Source: Ctenosaura bakeri | Lineage: Eukaryota > Chordata > Lepidosauria > Squamata > Iguanidae | Length of the DNA stretch: 64,000 nt | Assembly: GCA_948474755.1 (NCBI GenBank) | Contig: CAOLHI010000061.1 | Span: 496,001-560,000 of the forward strand | Direction: 5' to 3' | Shown: piece by piece, positions 55,869 through 64,000 of the stretch | Layout: the number at the start of each line of letters is the position of its first letter | Position numbering within the stretch: the first letter of the stretch is position 1 | Notes under the pieces: model-generated | Database searches by the model: none | The model's input: only the letters and a program-made list of their open reading frames with translations | What the model was told of the DNA's origin: nothing | Translations under genes and position numbers: made by a program

Positions 55869-57687
55869 TTCACTTACTTGGAGGTGTGCTAATGAACATT
55901 TAGAGAGAACTTGATCAAGTGTATGTGCATGTGTGCATTTCTTCGAGCAAATCTAATAGTCAGTAAATCTAGGGACAATATTGTAAAGGGGCCAGGCAGT
56001 ATTGTAAAGGGGTCAGGATACAAATGTAACCAATCAATAATAACTAATAATAATAAATCGTATTAAAATATCTTCCTGACATATATATATAAAGTGGAAA
56101 TGAACCCAATTTTAGCTTTGTCTGTTTCTCTTGTGCAATATATTGTCTACCAAAGAAGCAGACTTGCAGAAATATTGTCATAATTAAACAATATGCTAAT
56201 GCCACTATCGTTTTTATAGAAATGGAATTTGTGTGGGTTCCAAAAGTGGATTTCAAGAGTCTTGTTCAGAAGATTAGAAAATGAATTTTACTTGGTTTGT
56301 TCTGCTTAATAAATCCCTTGGATCTGAACAAATTCCCTAGTGGGATTCTTTCTTTCTTTCCAGTGAAAATGAAAATGATTCAAGTTTTCAACTGGGAGTT
56401 GGCTCAGTTCCTTGCACTGCTCCTTAGGTATTCTTTAGGATAAAGAGTTATTTTTGTTTTAAATATATTCTTTTTCTCCTTCCTGTTCATCTCTCCTTGT
56501 TTACCATAAGACCATCGAAGTTTATTATGGCACAAGGAAAAAGAATGCAGAACTTTCCTTAATAATACCAAAACATTGCAGAGGCATGTTTGCTAATAAT
56601 GCTCCATTGGTTTAGTGACAGGCTGAAACAGCAAATAGCAGTAGCACTGCTTCATGGCTGAGAGTTTTCCAAAATTGCTTCTTTTTTAAGGTATAATGCA
56701 GAATAGACTTGGGGGCAAGATGATGGAGGGGGAGTATAGGACACGCCTTATGAATGAGTGTCTTGATATGGAACCTGGAGAATGTTTACATTAAGAATCA
56801 AAACATGTTTGCATTATACTGGAAGTTGGCAAAATAAGCAAGATCTCTTCTGTACCCCAGCCAAACCAGGAGTGAAGATACATAATCTGTATCAGGTGGT
56901 TAGCTCCATGAATTTCCAGCGGTGCTAATTGCTTGCTAAATATATGAGCTCAAGTTATTCATCAGCTCTGGAGTTCTGTGAACAGTACATATCAGACTGG
57001 AACTCTCCAAGGAGGAGAAACAGCTATCATTTGTGGGTTCAGACCAAGGTACTGCTAGATGTCACCTAAAGCAGGACCAGTTACAGGAACGTGAGGGAGC
57101 CATCAGCATACTGATCCTATACATCCACATCAACTTATCCAACAATACTCTTTTGAGTGGTGCTTGGTGGCTGCCATTTTAATTGTTCAGAATTCCGCCC
57201 CCCAATTCTGATTTTAGCACTGTTCTGTATAGGGGTGTGTGTGTGTGTGAGTCTGTGTCCCACCTTTACTCAGGAAATGAACCACGTGGGTCTCATGGGT
57301 CAAACAACAGACAATAGGGGGTGGATAGGCAAGATGAGTTTAGAGGCCACTCAGAGAATTTCCTTGAATAATTAAAGAAAAGCATGAGAAAAATCTATTC
57401 ATTTTGCTATCTCTTACATTTAGATATTACAGACCTCAAGACCTTTCCAAATCAAATATGACAAAATGTGTGAAGATGGATACATTCACCCCAAACCCAG
57501 TGAAAAAAAAATTATCATCCATTTATACTGGCCAAATTCAATAGGTACAGCTATTTCCAAAAATGGAAAGAACTCTGTGGTACCCTCCTATAATACTTAA
57601 AGATGAAGAGTTTCTCAGAACAAACTGAGTGCTAATAGGGTTGAATACATAGAGATTCAAACCCAGATTTTTAAGAGATCGCTATAT
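55869..57687. other. Unassigned non-coding sequence
   Basis: No gene recognised. A duplicated phrase ('attgtaaaggggccaggcagtattgtaaaggggtcagg') lies at about 55979-56018. The stretch 56880-57000 ('gtgctaattgcttgctaaatatatgagctcaagttattcatcag') looks like unique sequence and might be conserved. A short (TG)n is at 57236-57250. Confidence 0.4.
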
Positions 57688-57720
57688 CCTTCCTTCCTTC
57701 CTTCCTTCCTTCCTTCCTTC
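57688..57720. repeat. (CTTC)n microsatellite
   Basis: Eight uninterrupted CTTC units. Confidence 0.97.
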
Positions 57721-60042
57721 AATTACTTTACTAATGTCTTTGCCAGCTCGTCCATAAAGGCAAGGGGAAAAGACAGAAGGATAGAAAATGCTTCACTTCA
57801 AAAAGTTCACTGTGTATGCAGGAATCCTGGCTAACATAAAACCAATAAGTGATTGAGGGTTCCACTTCTGTTCAAGTTAGCTTGGTACCACAGTGCACAA
57901 AGCTTGCCCTATCAATGTGATAATGGGATAAAGCTTATTTTATGGGACTGAGAGTTGACATGTAACAAAAAGAAATATATCTCAGAATGCTGAGATGGAG
58001 CAAGGAGCTAGAGGAATTTTGAAAGTTAGAATGGAAGTAACACTTTCACAGTGAGGGAGGGTAGAGGAAGAAGCAGGGAAATATTTATAACCAAAGGTTT
58101 TCTGGCAGATCTTCTAACACTGAGTACATTAATAGAGAGATAGTGAGAGCTGGGTGTTAAGGAGATCTGACCTCTCAAAAATTGGAAAGGTGAAACTGGA
58201 GGGAGCACTAATTTAAAGCCTAAAAGAGGACATCAAATAAAAGCCTGGAAAAAGAGATTGCAAAAAATAAAGAAGGGGGAGTGCAAAAACCAAAAGAAAA
58301 GAATGAGAGAAAGAATTTCAGATTTGAAACTTCAATGAACTAGACCATGGGAGATTTTTTACTTGTTGCTAGATAGTTCATGGACACAGGAAGCTGCACA
58401 GATATGATAAAAGCAAAGACTGTTTTAAAAAAAAAAGAATAAAGTGAGCACTACTAGAAACTTTTGTGCAGAAACTGAGCAAGAAATAACACCAAATGGG
58501 AACCAGACAGGCAGGGTGAAGTGGCTGTTTCAGGAAACAGTTTGGAGAGTCAAGAGGGCAGCAAACTGTCACCTCTTTAATATGTTATTTTAATGCCAGA
58601 AATATCTGAGGGATTTTCTACATCCAGTTGTACCCACATAACAAGAGTGACTGAATGGCTGAGGACAGGATTTGCTGCTGTGCCTCAAATGAGCTATATT
58701 TAAGGTTTGTGTACACATTCATTGAGGATACCAATGAATATATAGAAAACCACTGGTGTGACTTTCATACATAAAAGGTATTGTTTGGTGGCTGGAGCCC
58801 TTGCATGTTCATCTACATGTACACAGACTCCCTATGCAGAGAACTGGAAGGTAAATGCTGCATAAGTTTAGCTCTATGCACACAAATTATTATGAAAATG
58901 AGATTTTGAACACATGGAAGTCAGAGATACATCAGCAACATCAGCCCTGTTCTTTTCCTTCTTTCCAGATTCAATTATAAACTTATTTTACTTCTATATA
59001 GCTCTCGAACCTATTACAAAACGGGGAATTGGGAGAGTTAAAACATTTTTTTAAACCTCACACTAACAACCTCAAAAACTTTTTTTTTTTAAAAAAAACC
59101 CTTCTTTTACACATTCTAGTATTTAAAACGTAACTAATTGTTATTCATTATAGTATTTTGGGGAAAAAACTCATTGTGGATGCATTTCTCAGAGGGGAAC
59201 AGCAAACGGGTTAGGCAATGGGCTTGAAGTGGGCTTGAGGTTTGCTCAGCAGCCTGTGCCCACTGCATATTAGAGGAGCCTTCTAAAATGTTTCCTAAAA
59301 GCAGAAGACAAAACTCACCCCTAGAGTGCAAGGTGTATTTCTCAGAGGGGAACAGCAATAGGCTTGAGGAAGGATCCTTCCTTCTAAAGCTTTTGAAGCT
59401 TCAGCAATGGGAAGTTATAAGGATCCTATTCTCCACTTCCAAAGCTGCAGATTGCAAAATTGCAAATATGAGGAGGGGGCTACTCTGGTTAAATTGTTAA
59501 AACTGACTTTATTGGACTCTGTCCAGAAATTCTGGAATATAGGTTGGGGTATAAAGTTGGCTCCCAGACTTGAGACTTGACTTGAAAATATCTTGCAAGG
59601 ACTTGAGACTTAACTTGAGACTTGGAGAAAAAGACTTAAATACATCACTGATAAAAGGATTTGCTACTTCATACTGCCTGCATTATGAAAAAGGAATTCA
59701 GCACTGCATCTAACATATTAAAAAAAATCAAGTCCCTATAGCCTGAAATTATTGTTAACAAGAGCTTCTGAACAAAAACTTGGCAAACAGAACCTGACTT
59801 AATTGTGAAGCTACAGACACACACAGCTAGACAGCAATGGAAGAACACAACTTAGCTGTTACTTTTCATAGGAAGCAGAAATTAGAAAGAAGTTGTTAGG
59901 CTGCACTTAGTTGGTAGGCAACATCCTCCTAGACTTCTACTCAAGCCTGTTAGTTCTAGTAACCTTTGCTAGTCTGCAAAACTCTAAGAACCAGTTAACC
60001 CTTAGGTACACCCTTAATTGCATGATCTAGTGGTGTCTAGTG
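57721..60042. other. Unassigned non-coding sequence
   Basis: No gene recognised. It contains a 22-bp exact direct repeat (59184 and 59337) and an iterated 'gacttgagact' phrase at about 59569-59625. Confidence 0.45.
59184..59358. repeat. 22-bp exact direct repeat, 153-bp period
   Basis: The string ATTTCTCAGAGGGGAACAGC plus AA occurs at 59184-59205 and 59337-59358. A looser repeat of 'ggcttgag' follows each copy. It may be the trace of a segmental tandem duplication. Confidence 0.85.
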
Positions 60043-60046
60043 TCAC

Positions 60047-60925
60047 TGTTACCATGGTTCTGACATGCCCAGTGATAGCACCAGATATCTCTTAATATCA
60101 AACTTATTTGGCCTTCATCTGACGTTTCTCTGCCAGCCTGCTCCACGTGTTTGCAAGGGCCACCGGACAAGCACGTAAACAGGCACGGCCATTAATGGTT
60201 GGACATTCCAATCCCCATTTAGGCAGGCAGCTTAATGCCTCTCCGTTGCTTCAGGGACCACTTCTTGCAGACACACCTTGCTTAAGCGCAACTCTACACA
60301 AAGACGCTTGGCCGAGAGCTGGCACTTTCTTTATGCTGAGCTGTTTGCATACTGGCTATACTATTGTCATCCAGCGCTAAGCTCATCATGTAAAACTTGA
60401 CCTTTTCCAACGCTTTTGTCCTGCTCCAAATTTCCTTTGTTCTCACAGAGCATGGCATCGCCTGTAGGCACAATCCACCCTATAAAAAGTCCCCAATTCC
60501 GAGCCCTCCTCGGAACACTCCGGACTGCTATCCTGCCTTGCTCTCGGTTTGTCCAGCGAGTCATCCCCTCAGCGAGCCACGCTGAGCTTTCTTCCCTGCA
60601 ACCTCCACTTCTCTCCAGGACTACGAGAAAAGGTGTCATATCACCCATTTCCCCCGAAAACTCTTATTTCTAATTCCTAGTTAGCTGTGTGCTTGTGGTG
60701 TCTTTTCTGTTGTTTGTCCTTTAATAAAACTATTATTTTTACTATTTTAAAACTTTGTCTAACTGCTCTTCTGACCTGATGCTGTATACATAGGGTTAAA
60801 GATCCCAGCTAAAGTTACCCTGCCTCTAGCTAGCTTAAGAGAGTGCTCCAGTTAATTCCCCCATCTTGTGCTTTAATTTGGTTATTTGGGCATCCCTCTC
60901 AGGACCCCCATGATACAGGGTAACA
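60047..60925 (+). mobile_element. ERV-type solo LTR (subfamily A), TSD TCAC
   Basis: The start TGTTACC and end GGTAACA are bordered by TCAC on both sides (60043-60046 and 60926-60929). A TATA box 'tataaaa' lies at about 60481-60487 and AATAAA at 60723-60728. Length is 879 bp. It is closest to the copy at 18784 ('gctgtatacatagggttaaagatc', 'ctctagctagcttaagagagtgctc'). No internal retroviral region adjoins it. Confidence 0.9.
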
Positions 60926-60939
60926 TCACCACTATTGTG

Positions 60940-60981
60940 TTGGCAGCACTTCTGCCAATTTTGGCAGCACTTCTGCCAATT
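60940..60981. repeat. 21-bp tandem duplication
   Basis: TTGGCAGCACTTCTGCCAAT plus T is present twice without a gap. Each unit can fold as TTGGCAG/CTGCCAA around CACTT. It sits 10 bases past the target duplication of the fourth LTR. Confidence 0.92.
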
Positions 60982-61269
60982 TTGGGAAAATTGTTCAACA
61001 GTGTAGGTAGCTCCTTTAAAGTTCAGACTAAAAGCCAGGCTCATTCAGCACCCCTTCTATATCAGGCCACCAGCCTTCACCGTTGTGATCTACTTGCTAC
61101 TGTTACCCCAGCAACTGTAGGTGCATCATTGGTAGTGAAGAATGAATCCATGGTTTGGTAAATGACATTAAAATTACTCCTCCCAATTGATATGTACATC
61201 AAGTTTAAATATAGTTTAGATCTGTAGCTAAAAACACCATGCAACTCAAAATACATCTTAAAATATAGT
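60982..61269. other. Unassigned non-coding sequence
   Basis: No recognised feature. Confidence 0.5.
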
Positions 61270-61687
61270 AGAATCATGGAATGATAGAGCTAGAAAGCAG
61301 TGCAAGAGTAATTATTTGAAAATTGCAGCACTCCTGAAAGATGGCCATCTAGTCTCTGTTTGAAGACCTCCAAAGCAGGAGAGACAAACACTCTTTAAGG
61401 TCACCCATTCCACTGTTTAAAAGCTTGTCCTGTAGATGGAATCTCTTTTTTTGTAATTTTCATCAATAGGTTCATGTTCTAATCTTTGGAGGGGCAGAGA
61501 GTACATTGCATTCCTTCAGATATTTAATGATGCCTATCGTATGACCCATTAGTCTTCTCTTCTCTAGGCTGAATATACCCAGCTCCCTAAGCTATTCCTT
61601 ATAGGCCTTGGTTTCCACACCTTTGATCATCTTAGTCCCCTCCTCTGAACTCGATTCAGCTTGTCAATATCCTTCTTGAACTGCGGT
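61270..61687 (-). mobile_element. CR1/L3-type LINE 3' region, antisense
   Basis: 'gaatcatggaatgatagagctagaaagcag', 'cactcctgaaagatggccatctagtctctgtttgaagacctccaaag', 'ggctgaatatacccagctccctaagctattcc' and 'cagcttgtcaatatccttcttgaactg' follow the same order as the CR1 relic at 34557-35000. It covers the 3' UTR and the very end of ORF2, with small deletions. Confidence 0.86.
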
Positions 61688-62111
61688 AAAGATGTAAATA
61701 TTTACACATGTGACAATGAAGAAAAGTTCAGATGTGAGCCCCAGTGGCAACTTCTACGCCTTCTTCATTGACTTTCTGAATTTCAGGATTCTGAAAGAGA
61801 AAACTTAACATCTTTTTTCTTTTTCTTTTTTATTTGGTTAAAAGAAAAATAACCTTTGTGTTCAACTCTTTTTCTTTTTTGTACAAAATTCCAATATTTG
61901 TTTCTATTGCTGCTGCTGCTGTCTTTTAAGAGACAAATACTGGTATTTTTGTTTTTCTACCATGAGACGTAAATTATGCAATTGCTGGCATTTTTTAAAT
62001 GGTGTGTCTCAATGTGTCAAGATACCTGTTCTCTTAAAGAAAAAAATATTAATATTCTTTACATTCCTCTAATATAGTAAAAGGCAACTCATTTCAAAGG
62101 TTTAGATCCTG
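61688..62111. other. Unassigned non-coding sequence
   Basis: T-rich and A-rich low-complexity stretches, with no gene. Confidence 0.5.
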
Positions 62112-62215
62112 AGTGGACAATTCTGTCCCTCCAGATGTTTTTGGACTACTATTCCCATAAATCTCTTACCACTGGCTATGCTGGCTAGGACCAATGAGTG
62201 CTGTAGGCCAAAATC
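62112..62215. mobile_element. Remnant of the short hAT-like repeat
   Basis: 'gagtggacaattctgtccctccagatgtttttggactactattcccataaatctcttaccactggctatgctggctagg' matches the lizard repeat also represented at 35497 and 43776. The termini are not preserved. Confidence 0.6.
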
Positions 62216-62891
62216 ATATACAGAGAAAAAAGTCATTTAAATATCCCTTCCTAAATTCAGATACTAATTTTAGTTCAACATATGGTCTTCCACATCTATA
62301 TTTTATTCCATAAATAAATAAATAAGTATCTGACCATCAACATTTCCTACCTGATGTCTAATCAATATTCAGATATTATTCCTTATTAGATTTGCAGCCA
62401 GTGCACATTCTCTCAGATAAGGCAAAACAGAACTCCAAATGCATATGGATTTCCTGTCATTGACTCTAATGAACTCTGCATATTGGACACCCTCCCACCC
62501 CCAATACTTTAAATGAAAGAACTTATAGAGCCAGTGCATAAGGGAAAGTTCCTGTGCCAATTCTGTCATATTATTCCTAAAAGCCCAAAATACTGAGTTC
62601 ATAGAAATCAAATTGTTCTTCCTGTGATTTCAAACACACTGTAGAACTTCTACTGTTAGGCAAAAGAACAACAGAAGGGTCATATTGGATCAGATCATCA
62701 ATTTATCTCATCTAGCTAGGCTGGCCAATACATTTCACTTTCTGAAATGTCTTACAGGTTGGACCCTCATGACATTCCATTAAAAAAAAAGAAGCTGGCT
62801 GGACTGTCTTGTTGATTTTTGCTTCAATACTAAAGATGGGGCATCTTTGTTGCACTGAGGGACAGTGGACTTCCCCAGGGATTTCAAGGCA
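62216..62891. other. Unassigned non-coding sequence
   Basis: No gene recognised. A fragment of a common phrase, 'ggatcagatcatcaatttatctcatctag', occurs at 62690. Confidence 0.45.
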
Positions 62892-63297
62892 GGCCATTCC
62901 GCATGACAGGGCTGTCTGGCTGTGTAGAGAGGATGGCAGTGGTCTGCAGGACATGCTTCTTCACAATGTCACCATGGTCTCACCACCATCTTGTCCCTGT
63001 CTGTTGCACTCACAGGGTATTTGTCAAACAGAAAAAAATCAATTTGTTCCACTGCCTGCACAACGCTCCTGTCACTGCTGCCCATGCGGAAGGGAAGGAA
63101 GCATGGTGGCAGTGCTTCCTTCCCCAACGCATCGATGGAAACTCCCTGGTTGCACTGCAGAAGGTAGAGGCATGGCCATCACACTCTCTTCTGTGGGGAG
63201 CTGGTGAGGTGTAGAGGAGAGTGTTCCTGTCACGCTCCCTTCCTTGCTGGGGCTGCAACGGAAGGACTTATACAAGCCCCATCATGTAGAAGGGGCC
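62892..63297. mobile_element. 406-bp foldback MITE
   Basis: Ends 'ggccattccgcatgacagg' and 'catcatgtagaaggggcc' are inverted. The inside has the family's 'ccctggttgcactgcagaaggtagaggcatggccatcac' and 'cttccttccccaac' text, GC-rich against AT-rich flanks. The flanks (GCA and ATA) do not show a duplication. Confidence 0.72.
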
Positions 63298-64000
63298 ATA
63301 GTTACATCTATACTCTGCTTCTCTCACAACTGCACGGAACTACTGTTTTTCCTTTGTGAAGCAAAACAAAGCATCCATACACACCTACACATATACAGAA
63401 AAACACAGAAGGAATGGCTGATTGCAGGCTGCCAGTCTAATGTAGCAGTTGTGGCTTAGCGATGCAATTTGCACACTTTGTCCAAATTTTCTCTAGCAAA
63501 TGTGAAAAACCCCTCAAGACCAACAGAGTGGAAAAAAAGAAATGAGAATTTTGATTGGTTGAGGGGGTGTAAGACTTTTCCAAAATTCACAAATTTCTTC
63601 ATAAACTTTGCAGAAAGAATTTGAGATATAAAATAATCAAATGTGAAAAATAAAGACTAGCTGTCCTGTTCATACATCCACACAAAGTGTTGTCTGTTCC
63701 CTGTTTTCCCCAGAATCTACAGAATTGAGCTTTCATTATCCTCCCACCACCTTTGTTTCTATGGATACCACAGCTATGGGTGTGTATAACAATGCTCTGG
63801 CTGGATGAAACTGAGGTGGAGCAATCTCTCTCAACTTCACACAGCAGAAGGCAAGACCTGGGGGCAGAGAAGATGAATTACATTGCTCTATTGTGATGAT
63901 ACTTCCTGACCAGGTGCCTTATCCCATACTTTTCTGGGTCTGAGTGTATGTGCTTAAAGTTGGGTGACTGTGACAGATTAGGGATTCTGTTGGTGTACCA
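63298..64000. other. Unassigned non-coding sequence
   Basis: Only the repeat trace near 63585-63655, similar to 49320-49395, was noticed. Confidence 0.45.

Overview
This is vertebrate nuclear DNA, most likely from a squamate reptile (a lizard, possibly iguanian). The assignment rests on the repeat content. There are about ten tRNA-derived SINE copies whose head reads like 'agccagcatggtgtagtggtttgagc...ggactatgactctggagacc' and whose tail is an ACA/ACAACAA repeat, as in the Sauria SINE family. There are also CR1/L3-type and L2-type LINE 3' ends, a 5'-truncated L1-like insertion, several short DNA-transposon families, Helitrons and endogenous-retrovirus-type solo LTRs. No database search was possible, so family names are recognition calls.

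I find no intact protein-coding gene, no convincing exon and no RNA gene. Every longer open frame lies in a repeat, in low-complexity sequence, or in sequence without recognisable domain content. The window is best read as intergenic DNA or the inside of a very large intron. The only recognisable coding remnant is a frameshifted CR1-type LINE ORF2 C-terminal fragment on the minus strand (34557-35305).

Layout. 0-10 kb: SINEs interrupted by palindromic MITEs, a pyrimidine-rich CpG-bearing segment (about 1625-2700) and the first of about seven 300-440 bp foldback MITEs (3213-3642). 10-18 kb: mostly unassigned, with a perfect 19-bp-arm hairpin (12225-12264), a MITE at 13673-14105 and a possible LTR-element relic at about 15.9-16.65 kb. 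18.1-19.9 kb: a Helitron (18112-19919) carrying a near-perfect palindromic MITE and a complete solo LTR. 20-35 kb: microsatellites, a second solo LTR (25497-26401), more MITEs and the CR1 fragment. 35-47 kb: a third solo LTR (38824-39752) and a cluster of MITEs at 42.3-44.8 kb. 47.4-48.2 kb: an hAT-like element with a perfect 8-bp target duplication and nested insertions. 49.9-51.8 kb: an antisense LINE split by a second, inverted Helitron copy (50510-51199) and a MITE. 52.3-52.7 kb: an L1-like insertion with an 18-bp target duplication. 53-64 kb: SINEs, LINE 3' tails, a fourth solo LTR (60047-60925) and another MITE.

The main result is a set of insertions whose boundaries can be fixed by eye. 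Four solo LTRs each keep a perfect 4-bp target duplication (CCAG, AGAT, CTCT, TCAC). Two Helitrons start with TC, end with CTAG and sit between A and T, or a mutated T. Foldback MITEs have TTA target duplications at three loci. Nesting gives a relative chronology: SINE or LINE first, then Helitron, then MITE and LTR. I saw no undescribed functional system, and I do not claim one.
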